From Diadophis punctatus similis (taxonomy: Eukaryota > Chordata > Lepidosauria > Squamata > Dipsadidae): 64,000 nucleotides of DNA. The DNA is taken from contig JALIGW010000002.1 in NCBI GenBank assembly GCA_023053685.1, positions 47,802,778 through 47,866,777 of the forward strand, in the 5' to 3' direction. This document shows, in pieces, positions 12,618 to 25,720 of this stretch. The translations under genes and the position numbers were made by a program. The notes below the pieces were generated by a model. That model was not told where the DNA came from. It made no database searches and saw nothing but the letters and a program-made list of their open reading frames with translations. Positions within the stretch are counted from its first letter, which is position 1. Each line of letters begins with the position of its first letter.

Positions 12618-12744
12618 GTGTTGGAGCATTCACAACTTTGGGAGGCAAGCTGTTCCACTGATTAATTGTTCTAACTGTCAGGAATTTCTTCTTAGTTCTA
12701 AGTTGCTTCTCTCCTTGATTAGTTTCCACCCATTGCTTCTTGTT

Positions 12745-13181
12745 CTACCCTGCTACCATGTCTCCCCTAGTCCTTCTTTTCATTAAACTAGACATACCCA
12801 GTTCCTGCAACCGTTCTTCATATGTTTTAGCCTCCAGTCCCCTAATCATCTTTGTTGCTCTTCTCTGCACTCTTTCTAGAGTCTCAACATCCTTTTTACA
12901 TCGTGGCAACCAAAACTGAATGCAGTATTCCAAGTGTGGCCTTACCACGGCATTATAAAGTGGTATTAACACTTCATGTGATCTTGATTCTATCCCTCTG
13001 TTAATGCAGCCTAGAACTCTGTTGGCATTTTTGACAGCTGCTGCACACTGCTGGCTCATATTTAAATGGTTGTCCACTAGGACTGCTAGATCCCTCTCAC
13101 AGTTATTACTGTTGAGCAAGGTACCACATATACTGTACCTGTGCATTTTGTTTTTCTTGCCTAAATGTAGAACCTTACTTA
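12745..13181 (-). pseudogene. CR1 ORF2 C-terminal fragment
   Basis: The minus-strand frame carries the conserved tail of CR1 reverse transcriptase: ERDLAVLVDNHLNMSQQC, AVKNANRVLGCINRGI, SRSHEVLIPLYNAVVRPHLE, YC, KKDVETLERVQRRATKMI and ERLQELGMSSLMKRRTRGDM. The frame is open up to the stop at about 12747. Nothing of the endonuclease or of the catalytic RT core remains, so this is a dead 3' remnant. Reading continues upstream of the first ATG to about 13181 (VRFYLGKKNKMHRY). Confidence 0.93.
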
Positions 13182-14262
13182 ATACAAATATGATTTTTAT
13201 TGAAACAGCATTAAATGTGCCATTTACTCATCTTGGTGTGGGTGGAAGAGGCTGTTGGAACCAAGTCTTAAGAAATAAGCTCACTGGGCAATTGTGGCCT
13301 CTTTTCATTAAAAAGAGGAATCTTACTTCTGCAACTTGGCATCAGTCCGATAACAAAGAATTAGGCAGATCTTCCATGGAAGGTAATTCCATAAACAAGA
13401 AAATGCCCTCTTCATCACAGTTTTCAACTTGCAAGCAAGAACCAAGCATCTGGCTTTGTAATGCATGTTTCAGGAACCAGGCACATTCATCATAAGTACA
13501 AGCCTAACCCTCTGTGAGCCTGTTCAAAATAGGCTGAGTACTGGGCTGCTTCAGGCACTGAAGTTGAAAACCAATTATGTCTTATAACAGATGAGGAAGC
13601 CAGTGAAGTTCAAGATCTGCCTGAACTTCTTTATAATTGTGAATCCCACCAAGACCTTATGTGTTATATGCTGCGAACAATGTGAAGAATTCTTCCAGAT
13701 GGACAACTCCTGCTCTGGTAGTGCTAACTGTATGAAAGAAGGGTGTTTGTGTGATAATAGACTCATCTCAAACAATCTGAGATTTCTGAAGTCTTTGCAA
13801 AGGCAGACACATATATATCAAATTGCACAAGGAGGTTATTAAACATGTATAAAGCTGTGGTCAGGTCAACCTATGAATATGACAGACAGATCTGATTCAA
13901 CTGATATGGAGAAAAACAAACACCCCGAGATATAGTTTACTTTTGCTCAAGTTTCATGGACAACATGCTTATTAATTTGTGTGTGCGCGCGCATGTGTAT
14001 GTGTTGACCAGACGGTATAAAGAATGCCATTCATATTTGCTATTGTACAAGGTCTAGTAGAGAGTACTGTATTCATACTGTATGCCTGAGTAATGTCCAA
14101 AGTTATTTTGGAAATGTATATACACTGGGAAATATGCCCAATCCAATCTTTTTGTGGAGTAAGCAGTTGCACATTCTCCATTAGGAGTAAGAAATAATCA
14201 CATTGGCCAGTTAGTATGTATATTGATAGCTAAAGTCACATTTGCCTTAACATACTGTACAT
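13182..14262. other. Unique sequence, no gene supported
   Basis: A cysteine-rich frame at 13591-13842 was examined and not accepted (see rejected items). A short (TG)n/(CG)n run lies at about 13978-13999. Confidence 0.4.
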
Positions 14263-14394
14263 CACGGGTGTCAAATTTGCAATGTCACATTGTCATCATG
14301 TGATGTATCACAACTTCCCCCCCTTTGTTAAACGGGGTGAGCGTTGCCAGCGCATGACATATCCGGCCCGCGGGCCGTGAGTTTGACACCCCTG
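14263..14394 (+). mobile_element. hAT-type MITE of the GGTGTCAAAC family
   Basis: The left end is CACGGGTGTCAAATTTG and the right end GAGTTTGACACCCCTG, an inverted pair. The interior includes GGCCCGCGGGCC. The flanks CTGTACAT and TTGTACAT are an imperfect 8-bp target duplication with one extra C at the right boundary. Same family as 34540-34674. Confidence 0.85.
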
Positions 14395-17361
14395 CTTGTA
14401 CATGAAAAAGCATTGTCTTATTTGCATTTCTTATGAAGTGTTAGTCTGCTATAATGCTAAAAATGTGGGCTGTATTTTGACTTTCAAATTTCCTTCTTTG
14501 TCACAGTAACAGCTCAGAAGCTAAAGTCGGACTAACATTTGCAGAAAAATCCTGCAATTTTTCCTTCTTTTGCTGCGGTATCCATACATGGCCTCCTTCC
14601 AAGGCTACTTATTTTGCACTTTTCATACATAGTGAGAAATGCTTGTTCTGCTTGAGTTTTTGACTGCTGACCCAAGTGAGAACACATTCGGCTTGAACCT
14701 AACAGGCTCGTGTGTAGTTTGACACCTATGCTATGTTCAGAGGCTTCAAGGGGTTTCAAAAAGTATTGTTCTGTCACCTTGCTAATCACACATGCCTTAA
14801 AAATTAATCTTAGTATTCAGAACATGTGACAGCTATGAAAAAGTCTTAGCACATGCCACCGTAACCAGATTCCTGGCTTAGAACATTTTGTTAGTGTGTC
14901 CACATTTACTTGCATTTATTATTAATAAGAACTGGTTATGTCAAGAAAACATGAAAGGAAGTGAAATGCAATGGGAAAAGGATACTTAAGAAATGTGTGT
15001 GACAAAGTAAGAAAGAACAGGATCAGGAAGGAGCTAGTGCTGAATGGACGTGGACCGAATACAAAAATCACAGAGGAGTATAAAAGAAATAGGTTGGGAT
15101 GTTTTTGATCACATAGAGAGAATGAATAATAATTGAATTGCAAAGAAAATATATGAAAGAAGTGCGAATCAAGAGGAACGGAAAGATTTAGAAAGTCATG
15201 ATTGAAAGGAGTTCTTGAAAAAGAGAGATGAGAACAATGGCATCTATGTATGACACACAGAGAGAAAGAAATATCTCAAGATGATTCTGAGCCTTGTTGC
15301 CTTTGTACATTTTTCATCCATAAACCATAATTATGTAAGCAAGTTCCACTTAATAGAACTGATAGAAATTAAATTCTTTATTAAGCACTTCAGGTAAATT
15401 CCATCCCCCCCCCCCCAATCTTATAACACCAGTGCCCTTTTTCCATCTGTCTGGACCAACCAGTTACCTGTAAAACCTGGAGTGTGGTCTGTCATAACTG
15501 TAAGTTTGCCTAGGCTTTCCTTCCTAGATTAACATGTAAAAAGACTGTGATTTTGACTTAGATGCTCCAGTGAGTAGAACAGTTTAACAGCTGGTTCTCT
15601 TGAATTGAACTGAACTAACTAGATGCCATTTCTGCTCTTGCCTCTAAAGGCTAAAGGAAGGTGCTTCCCATAATTTCACATGATATCATATATAAATACG
15701 CAAGGATGGGCCAAACAATGCTACTTCGGAGCACTGCTTGCATCAACAGTGTACAGAACGGCAGAGAGATCTTGTTTCTGGAAATTATCAGTTCTGGCTA
15801 TCTGTACTTGATGCAGGTGCTCTTATATCTGTTTTTCTTGTCCCCCTTTACTTCTCTCCTAGATTGATTTATGCCTCCTGCCTGAGATCTCAGTTGCTTT
15901 TCTCCTTGATTGCAGGCCTTGCAAGGAGTATGATGTTTTTCATCTTACAAGTATTGTAGGGAGAGGCTAATCTGACAAATGGAATTCTAGTGAAGAGGAT
16001 AGGAAGTTTCTGTACGTCTTCCTGTCACCTTATTGTTATCAGGACTACATACTGATTTGTAGTTCTATACTTCTTGCAAGATATATTTGGGAGATGGTGC
16101 TGAAAATATATGAAAAATTCAGTTTATGAGGCCCATTAGGCAGAAGGTTTTCTTCTTGAAGATTTCAACTTCTATCATATGTAGAAAAAAAATCCAAATA
16201 AAAACAATTACCAAGACAGATGGACACTTTTTCCCCCTTCCCATTGTGGTGATGGATCTGGAGCAATTTTATTAGATAGTAAGGCTGACTGAGGAGGTTG
16301 AGATGGTTGTTCGGATGTCTGGTAACTTTGAAAATTTGGGGACAGGTAGGAGAGACTTCTCTACTCTCAGTAGACCAGCACAGCCTCTGCCAGTTCTATT
16401 TTTTTTCAGGCTTATGAACAGCATTTTTGACAAGGTGACAGAAATTCTCCCTGATACACTGGCCTGGTTGAGTAGACAGTAGTTCTTGGAGCTGTTGTCA
16501 GAGATCCGAGAGGCACTGATATTGAAGAAGGCACTGGTGAAAGCAATGAAGCAGCCAGAGCTGGAACCATAAATCAGTTCTTAGCAAGCAAACCACTCAG
16601 CTATTTGGTGGAATGTTGATCACGGCAGAGCTGCAGACAACCTCTTTCTTGGCAGCAATGTTGTTGACCAACTTTCTATGATCTGATCTTTCAGTGTTTG
16701 TAGTGACTATAAAGAATGGTTTTGAAGGACAGAGGGAGGAGGATCTGTTATCAAGGCAATAATCACATAAAATGAGGCATAAGCCTAGACTAAGAACATG
16801 GTTTACAAAAATGCATCAAACCCTCCCCCCATTTTATATGAAAATAAAAGAGAGAGGATCATAGGGAATATGGGTCCAATCTCCTGTGTTCTGGCCCTTG
16901 CTGATTATGTGCCATAAAGTTGGTGTTGACTCTTAGTGGCCACATAGATTTTGATCAGATATGGATATATTATTTACAGACTTCTAGCTTTCATTGAATA
17001 AGTTCTATTTTCCCCATTCAGGCTTTCTTTTGTCTGAATCCTCTGTAAACAATTTCTGACCTCCATCTAAGCACTCATATTTGTATTTTACTGGTTGTAG
17101 AAGGAAAATAAAAGTTTACTGACATATTTCTTGCTAAGTATAGCTATTGGAAGATGTTTATTGGCCAATTATTTTTTTGGGCATCGGTTTCTGTCAGATT
17201 ATTTCCATTTTAGGCTCAAGTGAAGAAACATTGTGTTGTGGTTTCTGCTTAATAAATTCTTGGTTATTTTAACTGCTTGAATTCCAGTGATTGATTTTCT
17301 GTCCAAGCTTATAAAATTTATAATACTAACTGGAAATCAGAGTTATTCTCCTACAAATGTC
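14395..17361. other. Unique sequence, possible LINE/SINE tail near 16905
   Basis: No gene is seen. GTTGGTGTTGACTCTTAGTG followed by GCCACATAGA at 16918-16948 resembles a widespread squamate retroposon 3' region (BovB or related SINE tail), but only about 45 bases are recognisable. A C10 run lies near 15408. Confidence 0.35.
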
Positions 17362-17369
17362 CCTTGGCT

Positions 17370-17644
17370 CAGGGGTAAAATCCAGCAGGTTGTGACAGGT
17401 TCTGGAGAACCGGTAGCAGAAATTTTGAGTAGTTCGGAGAACCGGCAAATACCACCTCTGGCTGGCCCCAGAGTGGGGTGGGAATGGAGATTTTGCAGTA
17501 TCCTTCCCCTGGAGTGGGGTGGGAATGCAGATTTTGCAGTATCCTTCCCCTGCCATGCCCACCAAGCCACGCCCACCAAGCCACACTATGCCCACCAAAC
17601 CATGCCCACAGAACTGGTAGTAAAGTTTTTGGATTTCACCACTG
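17370..17644 (+). mobile_element. hAT-type MITE, 275 bp
   Basis: The termini CAGGGGTAAAATCCA and TGGATTTCACCACTG are inverted. Perfect 8-bp target duplications CCTTGGCT flank it (17362-17369 and 17645-17652). Inside, a unit with GTGGGGTGGGAATG and ATTTTGCAGTATCCTTCCCC occurs twice in tandem (about 17469-17550), followed by several CCACGCCCACCAAG-like repeats. It carries no transposase. Confidence 0.92.
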
Positions 17645-17652
17645 CCTTGGCT

Positions 17653-20600
17653 GCAACTCTACCATATGTTAATGCTTATATTATTGGTTTCAGTAAAATT
17701 AAATGAGCATAATTTAATGCTGGATTAGAAAGCTTTCATCTTCCCCTTTTCTATCTTAAAAACAAAGGCAAGGGTTAATACAAAAATGAAGAATGCAGAA
17801 TGTATGTATTATACTCTTCTTAAAATTTCAAATCTTTCTGATTTCTTTGGGAAAATAACACTTATCAGAATCATGAAAAACTATAATCAGAGTGATCTGT
17901 CTTTCTATCATTAGCATTGTTAGCTACACTATTTTTGATTGTGGGAAAGAATAAAGAAAAAAATGCTAGTTCTTCTTCTTTAGCAATGTGTAGAACAGGG
18001 TTTTCCAACTCATGGCCCATAGGTCACCTGTAGCTCTCCACTGATTTTGAGCAGTGTATACTTCAATCCCACAGAATAAGATGGATTCTTCCTTACACTG
18101 TCAGGAATCAAACTATGTCTCAGTGATTGCGTGGGGAAGACTGAGAGGTATTTGGATTCTTAACACCACATCAAAGCTCCTGTCAGTTTACTGCTTGGAT
18201 CTGGGCTGAACCTTTCACCCTAAAGGTGTGGTAAAGAGGCAGTGAAATAGTCCTAACTTGTGACCACATCTCAGTGTGGGGCTAGAAATGCAACCTCACT
18301 TTTTAACTGTCAGCTACAGCTAGGAGGAGATGCAATGGTGGCAGAGGGACTAGGTCTCATCCCTGGTTCCAACATTAGCTTTGATGTTCTACTTTGCCAG
18401 GGCACCTCAAGTGGACAGAAGGTTCAGTTCAGGAGGCCATGACAGGCTGAATGAGCCCAGTTCATGGAAATGGCCTAGGTTTGGGTGAGGAGTGTGCTGT
18501 TGCCATTCTTCATGTCTAATGCCAAAGTTAGAAGAAATCCCCAACTACTTCTATGAAGCTGTTCATGAGAGCTACTTAGGATAATTTTATGATTGGGGGA
18601 GGGCATTTAATCTACAATTTCAGTTTTTCTCTGTACCAGTTTGCTATGGAAATTGGCAATGTTGAATAGGAAATAGGAAATTAGTTGAATTTCAGCATAA
18701 CACCACCTTGAAGTAAAATGATATGGTTGTTAGAATAACAGAATTTTATAAATCTCATTCCCCAGAAACATTTTTGATGTTACTCATTGCTTACTAACAA
18801 TGGAGGTTTATTCAAACAGTTTTTCTAAGCTCTGAAAATTAATAAATCTGTAGAGCATATTTGTGCTACAGATTTGTGATTAATATTTGCCAGCAACACA
18901 GTAGTTGGTTTCATCTTAGAGTATAAAACCCAGTGCAAAACATGTTGCAGAAAAAACACTGAAATGGTGAAAAAAGCAGTCTGTTTTGGAGTAAATGTTT
19001 TTATTTAATAAATGTCTAATGTTTAATCATCCTGTGATTCATTTAATTTTCTTAATTTTTGACTCACCAGAAGCTTTTGTAACCAACTATGAAAAGGCTT
19101 CAGAGTTGTAGCTCTCAGGCTAATGAATTAATCCTCATGTTGTCTTTTATGACAATCAGAGTAGTAGACCCTTGATGTACCGTAGTTGGTGAACTTCTGT
19201 GGAGAATGATTTCTAAGCTTGCCATCTGTTTCTACTTATTCTACTGATTTACTCCCCCACACCCCAACAATTTAGAACTGTAATTGTCTTATATAACAGA
19301 ATTCCTTGTTCTATTGTGGCTGTATAATCTAAGTGAACTATAATAATCCTTTTCTTACAATGCGGACAAAAATGAGACATAGGCAAAATATTTGGAAACT
19401 ATCCTGGCCACACCATTCTGTTGGGCTTTGTCAAGTATGAAAAATGACTGTGGATCACTGCACAGGAGCAATATATTAAAACAAGTGTATGGTTCCTCAG
19501 CACTTTTCAAAACACTTGTTTCACTTTTGAAACAATGAGTCTATACCAGGGATCTCTGTTCAATCTACAATGATTGGACAAAAGGAAGATGTGCTACTTT
19601 GGGGAGGTTTAGTTGTTATACGTAGAGTGCCAAGATGGTGTCTGATCTCTAAAACTGTGTGAGATCAAGACAAAGAAAAGTGTAGGGCTATATCTTGAAT
19701 TTTTAATCACCAAATTACAGGCCCCTTTTAGGTTCCTGTTTGTATGTTTTTTTCTAGAACAGCAACAATAGCATTAATTTGAAATGGGTTTGATCCATTT
19801 AGGAAGTCGATGAAAATAGCAAAATAAAAAATCAGGAAAACCCAACATGACATCATCAGGCAAATAATATCTGTATGGCTCTTGCCTTGGAGAATGCAGG
19901 CAGAGACAAATAAATGTTTTCTTCCTTAAATATTTTCATAGAATTATATTTAAAGACTAATTCTTCGCCTTTTTAAATTTAAAGCTGTTATTTTTATTCC
20001 CTTCATTAAGTGACAAGGTGATATAAGAAAGTAAATATTGGTATGGGATTCCACTCAGTGTCTGAAAAATGTTATGTTTTTATGCAAGCATAAGAACAAT
20101 ATGAAAAACAGTAGGGTTAAACTATATTTGCTTCATTAGAGAATACTTTTTGTTGTTATTTTTAAGTATACTTCAGCCTTTTCACATCATTACACTTATA
20201 TTAATAATGTGCAAAATATTTCAAATCTAAAGTATTTTTTGAGCTGAAAAGTTCTGCATGAGAGTTTTTTTTCCTGTGCTGAATTGTAAATATATGTTCC
20301 AGATTTACTGGAGGAATTTCAAACATTGTTCTGACAATTCCAAAGTATTTTGAGCATGAAATGGCTCCATTCTGAACAAAAAACACAGGGTTTAACCTCA
20401 AAGCTAAACTTTTTTGAGTACAAAAATTTGTGGAATAGTCAAATGAACCTCCTAACACTCCGGATTAAGTAAGTCCTTTCCTTATAGACCTATTCTATCC
20501 TACATTTTGTGCTTAGTATTCCCTGCTTCCTAAGTGTAAGAATGGATGATGTCATTTCCCCCACCTCCAGTCCCAGTCTATTGGAAATGCACCCCACAGT

Positions 20601-21564
20601 GTTCAAAATTTTGATTTTCCAACCTGAGCCATGTTAAACCTTTTAGAATGGATGGTCTACAGCATTTAGTTCCATTCTATAAGTAGTCCCAGATCAATTA
20701 GTAGCAGAGCTGATATCCCCTTACCCTCCAGCATCTGGTTGCTGCTCTGTGCAGCCATTTTATTTTGGCCTGCCAGGCTGCCGTAATCTGTTCTGGTTGG
20801 CAGTTGCTATTACTTTATATATATATATATATAATTTTGCAGTTAATCCAACTCAAGTCAATAAATCTTAGAAACTCACATTCCATTCAAGTCTTATGTC
20901 TCCCAGTGGGCACCCTTTTGGTTTCCGCCCAGACAGCATGAAACATTCTCCCCTTAGTTTCCCACTCCCTTTATTTAGTACTGTGAAATTTTTCTTACTA
21001 TTTTTTTTAAAAAATATGCCAGTTGGAACACAAGCATGTTGGTACTTAATTCATTTCTACAAACCTGAACTCTCCTTATAGCACAGTTTCTATGGATCTA
21101 TAGAGGAAATCAAAAAACATCCTTTGGTTTGATGATTCAGAGCAATAATGCTACAATAAGGGGGATAGAAGAACAAAAAGAAGTGGTCTGTTTTAGTGTT
21201 GAAGGACATGATGTGGGAAAAGAAGCATCAATATGTGAGGGCATCAATGACTGAAACATTGGTACAAGGCTACCAGGATCACAGACGATGAAACTATCCC
21301 TAAAAGAAAAGGGCACATGCTGTAGACAGATCTGCACAAGACCCAGTCAGGGAAGCATACCTTCCCTGCTTGGATGGGAAAGGCAGAAAGCAAGGAAACC
21401 ACCAGTCAGGTTTTGCAGTCTCCAGAATGAGCACCAATCAATGCAGAGCAATTTGGACTGGATTTTCTAAAGTTAATAAATACCTAGATGCACCATGGGA
21501 GAGAAACAGCTTAGACTATAATGTGGAATTGCTCCTTGTATGGCAAGCAAGAGTAGAAATAACA
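17653..21564. other. Unique AT-rich sequence
   Basis: No gene or classifiable mobile element is recognised. A (TA)n run lies at about 20815-20833. The sequence around 17998-18060 (CAGGGTTTTCCAACTCATGG) has the look of an old DNA-transposon end but has no partner. Confidence 0.4.
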
Positions 21565-21572
21565 ACTAGGGG

Positions 21573-21917
21573 CCTATAGGGCTCTATAAGCCATAACTTG
21601 CCCGAACCAGTAGCAACCCGCTGGTGACATCACTGAACTGGACCAGCTGGTGCCCATCCGTGGGCGCCGCCATCTTTTTTTATTTTTTTGTGATTTTTTT
21701 GACTTTTTTGAAGATTTTTCTTTTCTGCTGCTTGTAAAAGAGCCCTCCCACCCGCCTCCGGATTTAAACTGACCTTCAGCTGTGTTTCGGGCCAATTCCA
21801 GCTACTGAACATGCACGGAAACCAAATTGCATGGGGGAACACATGAGTGGAGTGAGCACATGCACGCAAAACATCACGATGCGAACCGGTGGCGAAAGTA
21901 AGTGGAACCCACCTCTG
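21573..21917 (+). mobile_element. hAT-type MITE with degraded left end
   Basis: The right end GGAACCCACCTCTG and the internal GCGAACCGGTGGCGAAAGTA match the elements at 29827-30075 and 31893-32265, as does the GGGCGCCGCCATCTTTTT block. The left terminus is poorly conserved. ACTAGGGG and ACTAGCGC are a 6-of-8 candidate target duplication, so the left boundary is tentative. Confidence 0.7.
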
Positions 21918-21918
21918 A

Positions 21919-22200
21919 CTAGCGCCTTGAAAAGCACCCAGAAGCAAACAGTGTAACTGGTGGTGTAGGGGTGTCATATGGTAATACCTGGGCATGTTTG
22001 TCACTTCCAGTGCTGCTGCACTGTGGCTCAGTTGAATGTCCTGAATAGTCTTCAAGAGCAGCAGCATCATAGCAATAATTGAACCATGAGGAGACTAGGA
22101 TATGAGTGACTGTCTGAAGAGCTTCTTGACCCAGGAAAGGGTATAACTGGCATACCAAATGAAGCTGAGCAATGGCCTTCTTGGCCATAACTGCCACCTG
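21919..22200 (-). pseudogene. Old L2-type reverse transcriptase C-terminal fragment
   Basis: On the minus strand the peptide AIAQLHLVCQLYPFLGQEAL followed by TVTHILVSSWFNYC lines up with the [20 protein letters not shown] and [13 protein letters not shown] region of the L2 copy at 61107-61751. Downstream, the TEPQCSSTGSDKHAQVLPYD stretch is the same region read out of frame, so the copy has frameshifts. A hAT MITE lies directly next to it. Confidence 0.7.
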
Positions 22201-23455
22201 CTCATCAAATCAGAAGCTATTGATACAAGAAAAAACTCAAACTATGAACCACCCTTGAATGGAAAAATACAACCTCGTCAAAGTTTAAAGATGGAATTTC
22301 CGCAAATGTAGATGAACCCAATATCCACAGCCAGTTGACCTTGGTAGGGTTCATCCAGAGACTGGTTTTGAAAATGAACAGATTTTGAGGGGGGAAAATG
22401 TTTGGTCCTTTTTCAGTAGAGGGTGTCAGTCAGTTGGAAAGCATCTGGTTAAAAAGAATGCAAACAGGTAATGAATCTATGAACACTAAGGAAAAAACCC
22501 TTTTCTTGGATAAAGCTTGGCTTACATCCAATATGCTTACAGCTAAGTCTCCATAAGTGCAGATAATGAGTTCCATGAAATGTTCCCATATTATACATAA
22601 AATATGGTAATTGATTCCAGATTGATGAAAATAGACAATGAAAAATGCTACAAGGAACTTCCTTTTTTGCATTTGTAGTAGTATTTGTATATGAAGGAAT
22701 CTAACCTTTGGTAGATTTTCTTATGGGCATTCTTAAAAAAAATTAAAAAGGACAATGGCAAATGGTTATACAAGCCAATATGAAGATAAACAAGTGAAGA
22801 CTGAAGTAGGAGTACCTATAATCCTAACTGCATTAGATTTAACCCCATTAACTTCAACTGCATATGTGCCAACCTTGCATTAACTAAATTTTGGTTATTA
22901 TTAAATATGACCTGGGATCAATAGAAGAGAATGTGACCTGGGATCATGGTATAATTTGCAATGAATGGAATATCACATTATTTGAATGTGCATTAATTAT
23001 GATCTAGCTGTATCTTTTTTTCAGAAATGCCTAGAAACTATCTGTTATCCCCTCAGCTCCACCAAATTTTGACAGTTTGATTATATGTCCTAGGTGACAA
23101 ATGTTTCAAATTCAAGATATTTGTAGACATATACTATAGATACTTCTCTAGTTTGATGTAAAGCAGCTTTATCACACATTGATTATTTATTATTCAGAGC
23201 AGATATCAATGTTCTGAATAAATATATGCAAGTTTTGTTACAATTTTCTATGACCCCTTTGAATAGGATCAAGTGAATTTAATGATGGGAAAACAAAAAT
23301 AAAATGGCTGTGTTTTGATAAGTGTTGACAAACTGGTACATTGACAATTGCAGTAAGGATAAGGATTTTGCTTTAGATAAAGTAGTATGTTCTTAAAATT
23401 GCTGTTTGTTTTTGTATTTTTAGTTCATAAATTTTGGTGAAATAATTTTTCGAAA
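22201..23455. other. Unique AT-rich sequence
   Basis: No supported feature. GTGACCTGGGATCA-like words recur around 22910-22945, but no longer repeat is seen. Confidence 0.4.
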
Positions 23456-23457
23456 TA

Positions 23458-23710
23458 CAGTGATACCTCAGCAGTCATTGTTAATTGGTTCAGGGAGGCA
23501 CAACACATATTAAAAATAATAAGTACCAAACAAACCACATGACTAACACGTGACCTTTTGTTTCAGCTGGAAAAGATAGTGAATCAGGAAGTAGCCGACA
23601 CCAACAAGTACCAAACAAACAACAACTATCAGGACATAATTTTTGCGTCAAAATGCATCGAGTACCAAATTCAACGGGTTTCAAAGCAGTTGAGTACTGA
23701 GGTACCATTG
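23458..23710 (+). mobile_element. TA-flanked MITE, 253 bp (Tc1/mariner-like)
   Basis: The left end CAGTGATACCTCAGCAGTCA pairs with the right end GTACTGAGGTACCATTG. TA lies on both sides (23456-23457 and 23711-23712). Internal AAGTACCAAACAAAC occurs twice and TTTTGCGTCAAAATGCAT is subterminal. Non-autonomous. Confidence 0.8.
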
Positions 23711-23989
23711 TAAATATTTTTTTTCAGCTGAAAGTATACATTTTAAAATTATTTTGCTGCATTTTAATAGATAACTGCCTTGTTGCTTTTAAAAATATTA
23801 TTCCAAACTACAGCTATCCATTCCATATAACATAGATTAGAGCGCCATAAAGCACCACTGTTAACATGTTCTTCTGACCATTTTAGAATCTTTAGAAATC
23901 TGGGTTTATTCATGACAACTGGAATGTCCAATCTAAGAAAATGCAGAGCAATTTTTGGCCTTGATGAAGGTGATGATAGATTTATGTCG

Positions 23990-24076
23990 TAAGATAGATA
24001 GATGATCGGTTGATGATAGGTTGATGGACGATTGATAGGTAATAGATGATAGATGGGTAGATAGATAGATGGATCT
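23990..24076. repeat. Degenerate GATA/GATG microsatellite
   Basis: Interrupted GATA, GATG and TGAT units, for example TAGATAGATAGATGGAT at the right end. It is far less regular than the array at 45185. Confidence 0.85.
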
Positions 24077-24953
24077 ATATATTTATATGGTCAACTCAAG
24101 TGACAAGCATACCTAATACTGTTTCCTCCTACTCCCGTCCCCCCCAAAAATCTTGTGAGGTGAGTTGGGCTGAAAGAATGAATGACAGGACCAAGTTCCC
24201 CTAGCATCTTTCATGCCTAAATGAGGCCTAGAACTCAGAGTCTCCTGGCTCCTAGGCCAACACCTATTTGCATAATAAAATTATGAAATAATGCATTATG
24301 GTTTTACAGTAGCAGAAGGTTCTTAACTTTCATAAAACAATAGAGAAAACCAAGATTTACCAGTCTCTCTTTCCTTTTCTATTACTATATGTTACATTTT
24401 CCCAAAACTGTTCTAGTTGCTAAAAAAATAATTGGGGTGTGTGTGTGTGTGACGGGACCAGATAACTAATGTAAACATGGGGAATTTTTAATTTGTGGGC
24501 CCAACCAGCTCTTAGAGTTTTCCCATCTGATATGCACCTCCTTTGGGGAAATATCTGCCATTTCTTCCAAGCTTTATTGAAACACTTGAGGATTGCCTCC
24601 AAATTTTAAGAGGCCTGTGGGCCCTGATCATCTCTTCATGATGACCTTTAGATCTGCAGAGCAAATATCCTGATCATTTTGGGCAATGCTATACTCAATA
24701 TAAAAGTTGCCAGCATACTTGCTAGAATTTGATTTGGTCTTCAGGTAGTAATCATGTTCTAATTGCTGCTTGGTAGGTGGGACAATCAATAAAAATTGAG
24801 TGTCATATGAGTTTCATATGAGCAAAGTTCTTTTTGCCATTGGATACAAACATTTGACAAATATGCATTTGACAAATTTAGATAACAATGGAAATAAATG
24901 AAAATGTGCTCAGTTAGAAAAAGCCATATATTCCATTGGCCAGTAAATGTAAT
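24077..24953. other. Unique sequence
   Basis: No gene seen. A short (GT)n run lies at about 24436-24451. Confidence 0.4.
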
Positions 24954-25125
24954 GTTCCAGTGTCTCCTCTTAGGAAGTGTAATGGCCCTGTAGGAGCCTG
25001 GTTCGGAGAAGGAGGAGAGTTGGAACCAGGGCCATCCTGGTTCCAGTGTCTCCTCTTAGGAAGTGTAATGGCCCTGTAGGAGCCTGGTTCGGAGAAGGAG
25101 GAGAGTTGGAACCAGGGCCATCCAA
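24954..25125. repeat. Tandem duplication, 86-bp period
   Basis: GTTCCAGTGTCTCCTCTTAG begins at 24954 and again at 25040. The two units are practically identical through GGAACCAGGGCCATCC and diverge at the right edge of the second. The unit contains the apparent start of an LTR-like region (see 24954-25720). Confidence 0.9.
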
Positions 25126-25720
25126 TGGGGATGGCACAGTCTCCCTGGAATGTGCTGACAGTCCAGGGGCTGAGGATGAGCATTCCCAGACCGGTCCAGC
25201 ATTGGGAGGGACGGCTGACCAGACAGGTAGCCACCTGCAGGAGAGGATCAGCTGAAGGCCAGTGGCAATGACAGGCTCCAGATCACCTCTGACAAGGAAC
25301 AGCTGCCTCCCCCACCTGATCCATGGTTGGGGAGAACAGAGCAGAGGAGATCTGTGAGGTTGCTCATGAGGAAGCAGCACTGCCTCTCCTCAGAGTGTAG
25401 AGTGACTTAGCCAGATGCTGGGAGAAGTGGTTTGTCAGGAACACCTGTTTGCTTTGACGTGTATTTCCTGGGTTTCAGGGACAATGCTTCATGAAACTTG
25501 GAACATTTTTTTCTGCTTAAATCATGGACATTGCTTGTGGATTTTGGGCTTGGCTTTCTGACATCAGACTCTTAGACTATGCTTTGTTTTGGAAACTTGG
25601 GCTCTGTTTTGTGGATATGGAATTTGTGAGCATGGTGACTTCTCTCTTTGTCTTGTGGGCTGGCTTGCACCTAGTTAGTGGAACAGTGTGATACTGACTG
25701 AGGGGGCAGGGAATATTCTG
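24954..25720 (+). mobile_element. Probable LTR-retroelement remnant, plus strand
   Basis: The GC-rich sequence beginning TGTAATGGCCCTGTAGGAGC and rich in GAGGA-type codon-like words resembles in style the U3 region of the minus-strand LTR at 42170-42830. The later part (25480-25690) is T/G-rich, as in an R-U5 region. No gag or pol frame is recognised. Boundaries and class are uncertain, and a promoter-proximal non-LTR sequence is an alternative. Confidence 0.35.

Larger units (their letters stand above)
11984..13181 (-). mobile_element. CR1 LINE 3' fragment, minus strand, with nested insertion
   Basis: On the minus strand the element runs from ORF2 C-terminal coding sequence (13181 to about 12745) through a 3' UTR to the (TAGAA)n tail. 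The 3' UTR contains the typical TTGGAAGGGACCTTGGAGGT block. The UTR is interrupted by an L2-type tail (12160-12617) flanked by the 5-bp duplication GTGTT. The element is strongly 5' truncated, as most CR1 copies are. Confidence 0.9.

Noticed and set aside
13591..13842. 83-codon cysteine-rich frame that looked like a possible exon
   Set aside because: No signal peptide, no known cysteine spacing and no clear splice sites. Other frames in the same stretch are equally open.
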